Positions 42,747-53,708 of a stretch of DNA of 64,000 bases are shown piece by piece. The DNA comes from Erinaceus europaeus (taxonomy: Eukaryota > Chordata > Mammalia > Eulipotyphla > Erinaceidae): NCBI RefSeq assembly GCF_950295315.1, contig NC_080171.1:33410361-33474360 (forward strand), in the 5' to 3' direction. The notes beneath the pieces were generated by a model. The model searched no databases and had not been told where the DNA came from. It saw only the letters and a program-made list of their open reading frames with translations. Within the stretch, counting starts at the first letter, position 1; each line of letters opens with the position of its first letter. The translations under genes were made by a program, and so were the position numbers.

Positions 42747-42934
42747 CTTTTTTTACATATATATTTTTTACTATCTTTATTTATTGGATAGAGACAGCCA
42801 GAGAGAGAGAGACAGAGAGACACCTGCTTCACCACTTGCAAAGCTTTCTCCCTGCAGGTGGGGATTGGGGGCTCGAACCCAGGTCCTTACACATTATAAA
42901 GTGCCCTCAACCAGGTGCACCACCACCTGGCCCT
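42747..42934 (-). mobile_element. S2 SINE
   Basis: Reverse S2, well preserved: TTATTGGATAGAGACAGCCAG, GCAAAGCTTTCTCCCTGCAGG, GGGGGCTCGAACCCAGG (reverse B box, intact), ACCAGGTGCACCACCACCTGG (reverse head). Confidence 0.92.
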
Positions 42935-43176
42935 CCAGAAGTCACTTTCTAATCATTCTAATCATCTGATTACTACATCCTCCAGAGCAGAAAAAAGCCC
43001 AATAAAGATAATTAATTCCAAAGCTGTATTGCCTGATTTTATACATAGCGACACAGAGACAATGAGGGCAACAACATGGGAGTACATTAGCTTTACAAAG
43101 ACAAATAAAATATGTAAGTATTATTCTCATATAACATAAAAAGGTCTAGATCAGCACACTCCTAAAAAATAAAAAT

Positions 43177-43529
43177 CTGGGGGCTGGGATGGTAGCACAG
43201 CAGGTTAAGCGTACATGGCAGGAAGCGCATGGATGGTAAGGATCCTGGTTCAGCCCCGGCTCCCCACCTGCAAGGGAGTTGCTTCACAAGCGATGAAGCA
43301 GGTCTGCAGGTGTCTATCTTTATTTCCCCCTCTCTGTCTTGCCATCCTCTCTCCATTTCTCTCTGTCCTATCCAACAGCAACAACAGCAATGGCTGTTGT
43401 TATATAATAATAATAACAACAACAAGGAAAACAAAAGTGGGAAAAAATGGCCTCCAGGAACAGTGGATTTGTAGTGCAGGCACCAAGCCCCAACAATGAC
43501 CCTGAAGACTAAATAAATAAATAATTAAT
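43177..43529 (+). mobile_element. S1 SINE, long form
   Basis: GGCTGGGATGGTAGCACAGCAGG head, GGTTCAGCCCCGGCTCC (shortened B box), pyrimidine stretch, 3' module GGCCTCCAGGAACAGTGG, (AAAT)n tail. A perfect 14-bp duplication, TAAAAAATAAAAAT, lies at 43163-43176 and 43530-43543. Confidence 0.93.
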
Positions 43530-43543
43530 TAAAAAATAAAAAT

Positions 43544-43869
43544 TTAACTATAGTCTTAGAAACAAAACAGGCCAAAGTCCTCAGAAGTTCATCCTAATAG
43601 CCAAAGACCTCTTTATTCCACTGATGTATCTTAAATACCTAATTTAGCAAGAACCAGCTTTGTTGTCCAACATCCTCATATGACATCTTGATTTTGAACT
43701 ATTTTCCTACTTTCTTTTTGAAAGTGAATTAGTTTGAATAGATTCCCACTATCGAGTCCAAAAACTGACCGCTATAGAGTTTATTCAGCTAATAGATATT
43801 CTTACATTAACAATGAATCATGAAAAATATCATTTTTAACTAACTATACGTTCAGTTAACAATAGTTTA
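43544..43869. other. unique sequence, nothing recognised
   Basis: AT-rich; nothing recognised. Confidence 0.4.
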
Positions 43870-43960
43870 TACAATCGACTTTCATGCCTGAAATTCAGTG
43901 GTCCCAGGCTCAATCCCCAGCACCATCACAAGCCAGAGCTGATCAGGATACTGGCCAAAA
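43870..43960 (+). mobile_element. S4 SINE fragment
   Basis: GACTTTCATGCCTGAAATTC, GTCCCAGGCTCAATCCCCAGCACC and GCCAGAGCTGATCAGG follow S4 order. Confidence 0.65.
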
Positions 43961-44034
43961 GAACCAAATCAGAGGTATTCAAGTCTATGGTATATGTCTA
44001 GATATATACATTTTTAAAAGATCTGTTTTATTTA

Positions 44035-44195
44035 TTGAGGGGGCCAGGCCTGACATATGTAGTATTAGGGACTGAACTTGAGACGTCATGCTTGCAAGTC
44101 CAAAGAGCTCGACCACTAAACAGCCTTACAGGTCACAAGATGGACCTTTTTTTTTTTTCCCCCACCTCCAGTGTTATTGCTGGGGCTTGGTTTAA
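44035..44195 (-). mobile_element. reverse S4 followed by S1/S2 tail piece
   Basis: 44035-44130 has GGGGCCAGGCCTGACATATG, GGGACTGAACTTGAGACG and CGACCACTAAACAGCC. 44145-44195 has a T run and CCAGTGTTATTGCTGGGGC, the reverse 3' module alone. Two truncated insertions side by side. Confidence 0.6.
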
Positions 44196-44880
44196 GAAAA
44201 GCAAGATGAAGGGCAGCTGGGGTAGTCTGGAAGCTAGTCCAGAATGCTTGTGCTTAAGAACAGCATACACATTAATAAAAAAAAAAAGGGGGGAGGGAAA
44301 AAAGAAAAGGGGAAATGGGCAAAAAGGAGAAGGGAGAGGGTGGAGGGGAGGAAGTAAAACCACGGAGATATAGATACATATTTTACAATGACCACCAATG
44401 AGAGAGGCCCTCTGGCCCGACCCTCACCTACTGTTTCTCAACATGAAACTTCTGTCCTTCATGCCTAGAACTGTGTCATTGTGGCAGTAAAACATTTGAT
44501 TCTTCCAAAAATAGTTCATCAGGTCTTTCTCTATCACCAATACACCACCTGTATCTTGCTTTCAACTTGTAGTTCTAACACAGGAGTGTGGCTGGGCCTG
44601 CTTTAGTCCCTGCTGCCCTCTTACACTTACAGCATCATCCAACTCTCATCTTGACTGTCACGGCTTTTAGGAATTTGATTCATTCCTGGAGGACTGGCTC
44701 AGTCCTCCCCTCACCCCAATCAATAGTTTTTCCCTCATCAGTTTTCACCACTCCTCTTCTCCTCTGGAGAACAGAATAAAGGACTGAGCCAGTTGGGTGA
44801 AGGCCCAGAGCAATAGTCTACAAAATGGGGCTTTCACTGGAATAAAATGGCCCCATGTTAACATGTAAATTGACCCCCCC
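44196..44880. other. unique sequence with purine run
   Basis: 44272-44360 is almost all purine (AAAAAAAGGGGGGAGGG, GAAGGGAGAGGGTGGAGGGG). 44400-44800 is unassigned and relatively C/T-rich. The open frame at 44588-44779 has nothing to support it. Confidence 0.4.
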
Positions 44881-45078
44881 AGGGGCCAGGCGGTGGTGCA
44901 CCTGGTTAAGCACTCACATTACAGAGCATAAGGCCCCTGATACCCGCTTGTAGGGGGGAAGCTTTACGAGCAGTGAAACAGGGTTGCAGGTGGCTCTCTG
45001 TCTCTCTATCCCCCCTTCATATCTCTCTGTCTGTATCCAATGAACAAATAAATAAATAAAATAATAAAAAATTAAAAG
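44881..45078 (+). mobile_element. S2 SINE
   Basis: AGGGGCCAGGCGGTGGTGCACC head, shortened B-box region, TAGGGGGGAAGCTTTACGAG middle, (AAAT)n end. Confidence 0.88.
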
Positions 45079-45630
45079 AATTAGTTGACCCTTTTCATCA
45101 AAGCTGCTGGTACACTTGAACAGAAAATTAAAAACAAATGACTGGTAATAATTCTTTCTGTAAAAATAAATGTTGAACAAACATCTTTTAAAAACTGATT
45201 TCAAGGGTCAAAAAAAAAAATGATTAGCTTTCCCAGAACCTCCAACTGGTATGGTCCACACCTGATGCTGTTAAGTTCCAACCACAACATGGTTCTGTAT
45301 CTGCTTGTGTCATATTTATGCATATATACCCCCAGAAGTGAGTACAGTGCCTTCCCTGCATATGACAGGTGTACAATAACAGTAGGTCAGTTTGAATTAA
45401 TTGATAGGCTCTTTACTCCAAACTGTAGATTATACTCTAGTATGAAGAGAAATAGAAAAAATAAGGCTAGAAATGTCCTCACTTAAACCAAGTTAATTAC
45501 TTTAACACCTCCAGAAAGGTTTGAAAAATCCAGAGAGTGAGAGAGAGAGAGGGCCAGTGCGCTTTGTAAGACTAGCTTGTACCTGTCAAGAGACACTGTT
45601 ATGTGGGAGAGAGGAGGAGAGGTACCATTT
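45079..45630 (+). other. mostly unique; weak L2 piece near 45320-45400
   Basis: CAGTGCCTTCCCTGCATATGAC then GTGTACAATAACAGTAGG recalls L2 CAGTGCCTGGCACATAG, GTGCTCAATAAA. Nothing else recognised. Confidence 0.4.
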
Positions 45631-45873
45631 TTTTAAATTTTATTTATAAAAAGGAAACACTGACAAAACCATAGGATAAGAGGGGTACAACTCCACACAA
45701 TTCCCACCACCAGATCTCCATATCCCATCCCCTCCCCTGATAACTTTCCTATTTTTTAACCCTCTGGGAGTATGGACCCAAGGTCATTGTGGGATACAGA
45801 AGGTTGAAGGTCTGGCTTCTGTAATTGCTTCCCTGATGAACATGGGCATTGAAATGTCGATCCATACTCCCAG
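45631..45873 (-). mobile_element. L1u 3'-end copy
   Basis: Reverse terminal block (CAAAACCATAGGATAAGAGG, CAATTCCCACCACCAG, GGACCCAAGGTCATTGTGGG). GGTACCATTT (left) and GGCACCATTT (right) are its duplication. About 243 bp. Confidence 0.9.
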
Positions 45874-46164
45874 GAAAGGCACCATTTAATGGATATGATG
45901 AAATGCACAGCTTTCCTATCCCTTCCATGCTGAATATTGACTAAACGGTCTCTTTATTTGTTTTATAATTTTCTAAACCATTACACACACTTACACCCAA
46001 CGCAATATACAAACAGTTTTATTTGTGAACTTTAGAGATTTTTGTACAAAATCCCTTTACCTCCAATAATGTAGAGAAACTGAAAGTGAATAGCTAACAT
46101 AGTCAGTTGGTCAAAAAGTCAATGCACTCATTTGGTTTTTTGGGTTTTGTTTTTGTTTTTCTTT
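45874..46164. other. unique sequence, nothing recognised
   Basis: AT-rich; nothing recognised. Confidence 0.4.
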
Positions 46165-46330
46165 ACTTTGCTTCCCCCCAAATAATTTTATTGAGAAAAT
46201 AAAAATAATGGTTTACAGGACAGTTGCTGATATATGAGTGTGGTTTCTTATCTCCCCAATATAGGTGTCTAACCACCACAAACCCAAGTCTCTCCTTATG
46301 ATCTCTTCATCTTAACTGGTTTTTTTTTTT
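46165..46330 (-). mobile_element. older L1 3'-end fragment
   Basis: TTTTATTGAGAAAATAAAAATAATGG, TTTACAGGACAGTTGCTG and CAATATAGGTGTCTAACC read as the reverse of an L1 end of the CCCCCAATAAA type. Confidence 0.5.
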
Positions 46331-46464
46331 TTACCTTTCTACACCTCTGCACATACACCTGCATGCATACCTCTACACATACGTACATGCACAACAAATG
46401 AAGCCATCATTTGAAATAAACTTATCTCCATTACACAGCAAGTGTATTCCATTATTTGGTTGCT

Positions 46465-46590
46465 TTTGACTTAGGCAAACCTGAATTCCATCCCAGTTTA
46501 GCCATTCAGTAATCATGTGTGAGTGAACTTTGGCAAGTCATATAAACTCTTCAAGACTCAGCTCTTTGCTATAGTTTCCTTCAATGTGAC
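46465..46590 (+). mobile_element. MIR
   Basis: TAGGCAAACCTGAATTCCATCCC, AATCATGTGTGAGTGAACTTTGGCAAG and GACTCAGCTC...AGTTTCC match the MIR core (GTGTGACCTTGGGCAAG, CTCAGTTTCC) in order. Confidence 0.75.
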
Positions 46591-46665
46591 CAAGTTTGAA
46601 TCTAGGTTGCATACATGGCAAAGCAGGACACTAGCCAAATGAGCTATGTCAACGGTCCCCTGGCA
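46591..46665 (-). mobile_element. S5 SINE fragment
   Basis: AAGTTTGAATCTAGGTTGCATAC and AGCCAAATGAGCTATG are a reverse S5 B box and head. Confidence 0.55.
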
Positions 46666-46985
46666 TATGAAACTATCTGTAAGAGTACTGGAAGGCTAAA
46701 GGAAAGGAAAGTCCCTTTCCCTGCATTCGTAGCTCTGTACCTAACCAAGGACATGAGCTTGCGTAAGACCAAGCTCCTTTTCTTCTCTGAAATGGAACAT
46801 CAAACAATATCCAGTTTACAAACTACTACCTCAGAAGCCTAATCTAGCCAGCTAATGTGATTTTTGGTCTACTTGGTTTTAGTATTTATGGTTACAAAAA
46901 AAGACTGAATAAATTTAGCAGCTAGAACACGTCACATAAAATTAAAAGTGAGATCTCCTCGTGTGAGCAATGATTGGTACAACTG
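46666..46985. other. unique sequence, nothing recognised
   Basis: The open frame at 46615-46842 starts inside the SINE and is not supported. Confidence 0.4.
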
Positions 46986-47039
46986 ACTTGTTTCTTTTTT
47001 ATTCTTGATTTTTACTTATTTTTAATCTTAATTTTTTAC

Positions 47040-47325
47040 TTATTTTTATTCTTAATTAAGTAATTTATTCTTTTGTTGCCCTTGTTGTAATTATTATTGT
47101 TGTTGTTATTGATGTCGTCATTGTTGGATAAGACAGAGAGAAATGGAGAAATGGAGGGGAAGGCAGAGAGGAGGAGAGAAAGATAAGACACCTACAGACT
47201 TGTTTCACCGCTTGTGAGACGACTCCCCTGCTGGTGGGCGGCCGGGGGCTCAAACAGGGATCTTTACGCTAATCCTTGTGCTTCGTGCCATGTGTGCTTC
47301 ACCCGTTGCGCTACCGCCTGACTCC
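47040..47325 (-). mobile_element. S1 SINE
   Basis: Reverse S1, short form: TTGTTGCCCTTGTTGTAATT, GATGTCGTCATTGTTGG, GGGGCTCAAACAGGG and CACCCGTTGCGCTACCGCCTGACTCC. TATTCTTAAT-type words on both sides suggest the duplication. Confidence 0.9.
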
Positions 47326-47342
47326 CTATTCTTAATTTTTAA

Positions 47343-47390
47343 CTTGGACCTGGTGGTGGCGCATCTGGTTGAACACACACAGTTACAATT
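47343..47390 (+). mobile_element. S2 SINE, head only
   Basis: GGACCTGGTGGTGGCGCATCTGGTTGAAC, then cut off at the A-box side. Confidence 0.7.
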
Positions 47391-47520
47391 TTTTACTTGT
47401 GATTAATAGTAGGTTAAAAGCTTGTAAGATTACAGTGTATAGTTCCACACCAAACCCCCAAAGTTCTGTGTCCCCACCAGCCTACCTCCCAGAGATAACC
47501 ACCATAGTCTTACAGTTTGC
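47391..47520 (-). mobile_element. old L1u-related 3'-end fragment
   Basis: AAGATTACAGTGTATAGTTCCACACC and TGTCCCCACCAGCC, GATAACCACCATAG are the reverse of an L1 end like that at 52.2 kb. Confidence 0.5.
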
Positions 47521-47639
47521 TTGCTTTTTTTGGGGGGGGGGTGCTTTTTTTTTTTCTTTTTAATCAAGTTCATGTGTATCTCAAGATTCTATATGTGAGT
47601 GAAACCAACTGGTATCTGGTAGTTAATGACTTGTTTCTT

Positions 47640-47895
47640 TTCTTTCTTTTTTTTTAGAAACTTTATTTTTTCCCCTTGTGTTGCCCTTGTTGTTGTTGTT
47701 GGATAGGACAGAGAGAAATGGAGAGGGGAGGGGAAGACAGAGAGGGGGAGAGAAAGACACCTGCAGACCTGCTTCACTGCTTGTGAAGTGACCCACCTGC
47801 AGGTAAGGAGCCGGGGGCTCAAACCAGGATCCTTACACCGGTCCTTGAGTTTAGCTCCATGTGTGCTTAACCCATTGTGCCACAACCTGGCTCCC
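47640..47895 (-). mobile_element. S1 SINE, short form
   Basis: Reverse S1: TTGCCCTTGTTGTTGTTGTTGG, GGGGGCTCAAACCAGGATCC, CTTAACCCATTGTGCCACAACCTGGC. A perfect 12-bp duplication, GACTTGTTTCTT, lies at 47628-47639 and 47896-47907. The same GACTTGTTTCTTAAGACA words recur once more about 35 bp further. Confidence 0.93.
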
Positions 47896-47907
47896 GACTT
47901 GTTTCTT

Positions 47908-49159
47908 AAGACATGCTGGCAGTTATGACTTGTTTCTTAAGACAGGCTGGTAGCTGTCCAGTCCACCATAGTCCTTATTACTCTCACTCTTAGCCCACTC
48001 ACTCATCTCTATCGCCTGCCTCAGCCTTTAATGCACTTGATTAGTTTTAAAAATTCAATCTAGCTCTAATAACACCATTCTAAATCTCAGAAGATCATTT
48101 CTCAACCAGGTACACACTATCTCTCTCACACACACATGCATACAAGGACCGGAAGCTTTGAGACCCACTAATACTATCCAACTTCAAAACTTCTATCCTC
48201 AATTTGGCAATTAATGAGTGTAAGGAAGAGGCATCAAACAGGGGAAAATAGGAGGGAGGAGGAAAAAAGGGAAGTTCAGTTATAAATTGTACCACCAGAG
48301 GTATTATGAATATCATGTGAGGAAAATTAGATAGTTTCACACTGCCAGATTTTCCATACAGCAAAGCAATCCTGGAAACACATACAATAGCCGATACGAA
48401 AAACTAAAGGTTAATCATCAGAAATTATTGTGTCTGAGGGTATCACTCGCACTGGGGTTCTCTGTCTCCTCCCTAACCCTCATGAACAGAGAGTTGCAAC
48501 TAGCAATTTGAAATTTACACACCTTCACAGATGGGCTGCCCCCATCAGTAGCACATCCATAACCTCCCAAGGCAAAGCTGCCATTACTTACAGTATAATC
48601 AGCGGCACAGCGGGTGCAGAGAAGAGGAGAGAGCTAGGTACATATTACTAAGAAGCCTGATGAGTTCAACACACTGCTTGTCTAAAGCAAGTACTGCCCT
48701 AGGAAATTGAAAATAGCACATCTCAATGTGCATGGCATACATCTGCTATATCCATGTGGTGTTTGATTGGACAGATCAGCAGCAACCCAGCCTGCTTTTT
48801 CTCCCCATTTTCATTTATATTCTGTTAGATCAGTTATAGCACAGAGCCCAGCCAGCACAAACTCTTATCTTCAGAATCTTCAGTCTGCCGCCTCCAAAAC
48901 TGTCTGCATCCTTATATTCTTAGCTTTTCCTCTCCCTCTGAGCTTTCAGGTTCATAACTTAAAGGAATATTTGTCTGAAATGTGTTACATATTAATATTC
49001 TTATCCCACACCATGGGCTTTTGAAACTAACCCATTAGGTAATGAGAAGCAGAAAAGTCTCATTTTATAAATATTTTTATTAGCATTTATTTGTGCATTC
49101 TGCAACCCTAATAAACTCTCAGATGCTGCTAAATGCTGTTCCACATCTAACACTCCAAG
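47908..49159. other. 1.25 kb unique sequence
   Basis: No repeats recognised and base composition more balanced than the surroundings. No supported frame. Possible conserved non-coding DNA but with no specific signal. Confidence 0.35.
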
Positions 49160-49345
49160 AGCAAGTTGCTGAACCACTGGTTCTCAACTTTGGCTGCACA
49201 ATGAATCAACAAGGCAGTTTGAAAAATATCCATGCTTGGTACCACCCCTAGGGTCTGATTTAATGATCACAGGTTGTGTAAGGGCATGCCAAATTTTTCA
49301 AGCATTTCAGGTGATTATAGTTTAACTGCAAAGTTGCAAACCTCT
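49160..49345 (+). mobile_element. hAT-Charlie MITE (MER5/MER20-like)
   Basis: CCACTGGTTCTCAACTTTGGCTGCACAATG, CTTGGTACCACCCCTAGGGTCTGATTTAATG, and CAAGCATTTCAGGTGATTATAG on the far side. The CACTGGTTCTCAAC start is the typical terminal inverted repeat of Charlie-derived elements; the right terminus is decayed. Confidence 0.7.
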
Positions 49346-49959
49346 GCTCAATTCCTAAAACATCAAAATGATTGTCTTTATTTTTTTTTAACCACCTTAC
49401 ATTTGCACAATGAAATTCCTTGTATCCATTATTTCATGACAACCCAAAAGTTAAGCAGGGCAAACATTATGAACTTGGATTTGATTTCTAAAAGAGATAA
49501 CCCAGAGCCCATGAATCAGATGACTCTGTGGTAAACAACTAATGGCAACCCTTCTGTCAGTAGGACACATTGTTCCTGATACCCAGTCTGTACTTTCTCC
49601 AAACTGCTTTGGAGTGACTTAACGCAAACCAACAGAGACAAAAGCAAACAAGATGGCAGCTTTTCTGCACCAAATTGCACAAGAAATAGTATCAATGTTA
49701 ATTAAATATCAATGGTAATTTAACGCATGTAACTAGGAAAATATATGCATAATCAGTGGAAGGGCACATCTGGATTCTGGATGTTCCAGATACATAATAA
49801 AATTGTTAAGGTCATGTCATCAAGGCCAGCCATTAAAAACCTGTGAGTGTCAGATGAATTAACTCAGTATTCAGAATATGACAATGTACAAATGTGGATG
49901 TGCCATAACCAACCTGGTGCAAGAGACTTATTGAATATGTAATTATTTGTGTTGAGATT
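49346..49959. other. unique sequence, possibly conserved
   Basis: 49560-49880 has TTAATTAAATATCAATGG, TATATGCATAATCAG and similar AT-rich core words without any repeat. No coding frame. Confidence 0.35.
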
Positions 49960-50110
49960 TTTGTTTGTTTACTTGCTTGCTTGCTTAACTTCTATCTGAG
50001 TATTGTTCAACTCTGGCTTACTAGGGTGCTGGGGATTGAATATGAGCACCTTTGATGCCTCAGGAATCAAAGTATTTTTGCATAGTCATTGAGATATGTG
50101 CCAGCCTAGA
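49960..50110 (-). mobile_element. S4 SINE with (TTGC)n tail
   Basis: (CTTG)n, then CAACTCTGGCTTACTAGGGTGC, GGGGATTGAATATGAGC and TTTTTGCATAGTCATTGAGATATGTGCC are reverse S4. Confidence 0.7.
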
Positions 50111-50294
50111 ATTTATGAGATAGTTATCTTGCTTCTACACAAACCCACACAGAAACAAATACACATTAAGAGGTCTACTATGGAAGTCAAGGATGTATGG
50201 ATATTAATAAACAGCCAACTAAATAGGAAGAAAAAGTCTATAAAACACAGCTGTATTGGTCAGTCTGGCCTTATTCTTACTTAAAAGACAAGAT

Positions 50295-50390
50295 TTATCA
50301 TTTCCATTTTATAAATGAGATTAGTAACAGAGTTTGTCTTATACACTATGTTATGCTTAATGTCAGAGCTAATGGGTTTAAACCTAGATC
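50295..50390 (-). mobile_element. MIR-like fragment
   Basis: CCATTTTATAAATGAGATTAGTAAC, then GTCAGAGCTAATGGGTTTAAACC resembles antisense MIR. Confidence 0.45.
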
Positions 50391-50947
50391 TGTCTAGGTT
50401 TGACAGATCTATATCTATATCTATGTCTAATCTAGGGTTTAAACCTAGTTCACAAACTTCTCATTTTTTCTTCTAAAGCATTGATTAAGTAAGTAAGTAA
50501 TTAATTCCTATAATCAAATTAGACAAGATGAAGATTTTGGGAAGAATGAAAGTTTACCTGAAAATGTTAATCGGAGTCAAAATACTATTATGATGTCATG
50601 GCTCTTTGCCCCAGTTGCTCCAAAGGGGAATGAAAACACTGTTTATGGGTAAACAGTTTAACCATAAAGAAAGAAGAGAGAGAGAAGAAATATAAAACCT
50701 TCCTTTGCCCTTGTAGCCTCTTAGTTTTCTAAGAGTGAATCCCAGAGTCTTTTAAACAGAGGTTGCAAAATGGCAACCTAAAGGTCAAGTATAGCCTGCA
50801 GACACATTTAATTAACACACAATACTGACCCTCAATTAAAATATACAAGGCTGACCTTCAGGGGCAAATTACAGAATTTGTCAAATCAAGAAGCAATAGC
50901 TTTTCAATAAGTAATTGTTACAATGAAATGCACATTTGGGGTAGGAG
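50391..50947. other. unique sequence
   Basis: Includes a GATCTGTCTAGGTTTGACAGATCTATATC imperfect palindrome near 50385-50420. A faint DNA-transposon-like segment (GGTTGCAAAATGGCAACC, 50762-50779) could not be assigned. Confidence 0.35.
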
Positions 50948-51060
50948 GAGATAGCATAATGTTTATGCAAAACGACTCTGGCATCTGAGGCTCCAGTGTC
51001 AGAGGTCCAGTCCCCCACACCACCATAAATTAAGAGCTCAGCAGTGTTCCGGTTGAAAAT
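50948..51060 (+). mobile_element. S4 SINE
   Basis: AGGAGATAGCATAATGTTTATGC head, TCAGAGGTCCAGTCCCCCACACC B box, AAGAGCTCAGCAGTGTTCC. Its purine tail runs straight into the homopurine tract. Confidence 0.75.
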
Positions 51061-51357
<297 letters not shown>

Positions 51358-51786
51358 TTGGTGTTTCTCAGAAAAGTTTAAAGAATCATGTATAGCAGCA
51401 CCAAGCTCACTCATGATATCATCAGGTGAAACTGTGCCCTCAGTATAAGGAGTAAATGTTCTCTATTCACTGCAGTCCTATAATTCCCTCTTTAGTACAA
51501 GTGTCAAGTAACAGCTAAAGGAATAATTCTTTTTAAAGAATTATTAGTATTAGTGATTTAATTATGTAAATTAATAATTCTTATAACTATCAAAAACTGA
51601 ATAAGATACACCAAGGGTTCCTTTCATTAACTCAAGAAAATGAAGTATGTATATATTTTTATCAAGTCCACATCTCTCATTTACATTTAATGCATTCCAA
51701 CAATAACCAAGTTTGTGAATATATTGTTTAGGAACAGATGAATAAAGAAAGCCAGATGCTGCAGTCTTCTACAGAATAATATAAAA
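51358..51786. other. unique sequence, nothing recognised
   Basis: AT-rich; nothing recognised. Confidence 0.4.
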
Positions 51787-51840
51787 GTGGTCCAGGGGGT
51801 GACGCAGAGGATTTATCACTGGACTCTCAAGCAGAATAAA
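51787..51840 (+). mobile_element. S3 SINE, head only
   Basis: GTGGTCCAGGGGGTGACGCAGAGG and CACTGGACTCTCAAGCA, then directly AATAAAATAAAAG; the middle is missing. Confidence 0.7.
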
Positions 51841-51870
51841 ATAAAAGAAGTAGTTTTAAATGAAGCCACT

Positions 51871-51985
51871 TTGAGGAGCTGGGTGGTAGTGCACCCAGTT
51901 GAGTGCACATGTTACAGTGCACAAAGACTTGAGTTCAGCACCAGGTTCCCCAGCAGGGGAAAAGCTTCACCAAGTTTTACATACA
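51871..51985 (+). mobile_element. S2 SINE, 5' part
   Basis: AGCTGGGTGGTAGTGCACCCAG head, GAGTTCAGCACCAGGTTCCCC, AGGGGAAAAGCTTCACC, then replaced by TACATACACGTACATGTAC. Confidence 0.75.
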
Positions 51986-52039
51986 CGTACATGTACACAT
52001 ACATTCATCACAAAGGCTTCACTATTGTCGAGTGACTTT

Positions 52040-52170
52040 TTCAGACTGAAAGAAATGAACAGTTGAGAGAGAAACCACAGCACTAAATTTCCTCAAATGT
52101 GGTGGGGAGTCCAGGTTCAAATGTGAGTCATGAGCATTGTAAAACAATGTACTATACAAATGAGCTAATT
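52040..52170 (-). mobile_element. old SINE fragment (S5-like)
   Basis: GAACAGTTGAGAGAGAAACC, GAGTCCAGGTTCAAATGTGAG and ATACAAATGAGCTAA. Confidence 0.5.
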
Positions 52171-52179
52171 TTTTAAAAA

Positions 52180-52700
52180 AATATTAGTGATTTAATATTT
52201 ATTTACAAAATTATGAGATAACAGATATAATTCCACACTGTTCCCACCACCAGCGCTCTAAGACCCTATTCTCTCCACTGAAAACTGCAGTAGCTCTCCC
52301 GAGGTCACAAATATGAGCTGACTAATATTTCTATAAGTATATATATATATATATGTATATGTATATGTCCCTTTTTTTTAATGGTCTTGCTTTCTTTTTC
52401 TTTCTAAGGCACACTGCTACTTCCAAAAGTCCTTCCTTTTCTCCTCTTCTCTCTCTGGGTCCTGAGATCAGAGTCCTCTAGTCATCTTCCCCTAACATTT
52501 CTCTCCTTCTGGCAGTATGGACAAAAATTCTCTATGCAGTGCAGAGGGTGGGAATTCTGGCTTCTGTAATTGTTTCTCTGCAGGTCATGGGCATTGGTGA
52601 GTCGACCCATACCCTCAATATGTTTCTATCTTTCCCTAGTGGGGTAGGACTCTGAAGAGGTGAGGCTTCATGACACCTTGATGAGATCTTTTGCCCAGGG
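52180..52700 (-). mobile_element. older L1u-related 3' UTR copy
   Basis: Reverse L1 end: AATTCCACACTGTTCCCACCACCAG, GTCCTCTAGTCATCTTCCCC, GGGTGGGAATTCTGGCTTCTG, TCTTTCCCTAGTGGGGTAGG. A (TA)n/(TATG)n run sits at 52337-52370. Confidence 0.8.
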
Positions 52701-53041
52701 AGGTCAGGACAGAATCATAGTCACACCTGCAACTTGTCCTGCTTTATATCAAAATTTTTAATAAACAGGAACTATAAAGTATAAATAGAGCAGGTGAAAA
52801 GAGAGATATTAGGGTGGAAAGAAGACAGGAAGTCTGTTTTAAGTATGTTCCCTTGGAACCATTCCCTTTAGTAATTTTTACTAAAGTAACATTACCTTTA
52901 GTAATTTTTAACATGCCTTTAGTAATTTTTGCTTGAGCTTGATAGCGAACATGTAGGTGAACTGAAAATATTATCTGGTAAGATAGTGTCAGTTGAGAAT
53001 AGGTCTAGAACAAATTAACTATTTTGACAGCCTATTACTAA
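52701..53041. other. unique sequence with small tandem repeat
   Basis: CTTTAGTAATTTTT occurs three times near 52866-52930 in a short imperfect tandem array. Nothing else recognised. Confidence 0.5.
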
Positions 53042-53275
53042 TATTTTTTTTCCCACCAGGGTTTTTGTTGGGACTCTGTGTCTGCATTATGCCACCATCA
53101 CCGGTGGCCATTTCCCCCACCCTTTTCTTTCTCTTGGAGAGAAGAGACAGTGAAAGACATAAGGCGAAATACCTGCTGTACTGCTCCACCACTCATGCAG
53201 GTTGAGGTCAGGTGCTGAACCCAGGTTATCTTCATGATAATGTATTTACTCTATGAGGTGTGCCATCACTGCTAA
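53042..53275 (-). mobile_element. old SINE with 3' module
   Basis: T run, then CCCACCAGGGTTTTTGTTGGGACTC, CACCATCACCGGTGGCC (reverse module), GAGAAGAGACAGTGAAAG and GGTGCTGAACCCAGG (reverse B box). Confidence 0.7.
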
Positions 53276-53464
53276 CATTTTGTTGCAAATGCTAATATTC
53301 TGATGTAAATGGGAAACGTGGCCCTGACACCTGGAGACCTTGGAGATACCTGTTTACTAATGAAGAGGATGTAAATAAAACCTGGTCAGTGCCACAGTTC
53401 ATATTTCTATGGAATACCTCCATAGGGGAAAAAAAAAAGGTAATAATAACCATTGAAATACAAA

Positions 53465-53665
53465 AATGGAAGAGCTTGGCAGTGGTGCACCCGGTTGAGC
53501 TCACATATGACAGTGTACAAAGACCCAGGTTCAAACCCTCAGTCCCTACCTATGGGGGGAAGTTTCATGAACAGTTAGACAGTGCTACAGGCCTCTCTCC
53601 ACACACCCCCACCTTCCCTTCTGTCCTCAATTTCTCTCTACTAAATAAATAAATATTAAAATAAA
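53465..53665 (+). mobile_element. S2 SINE
   Basis: GCTTGGCAGTGGTGCACCCGG head, GGTTCAAACCCTCAGTCCC B box, GGGGGGAAGTTTCATG middle, AATAAATAAATATT end. Confidence 0.85.
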
Positions 53666-53708
53666 CTATTTAAAAAGAATTCTTTAAAAAAAAATAATAA
53701 CAAAATAA

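Noticed and set aside
50755..50850. Possible old DNA transposon (TTGCAAAATGGCAACC, GCCTGCAGACACATTT)
   Set aside because: Only short words match my memory of such repeats; the order and ends could not be confirmed.
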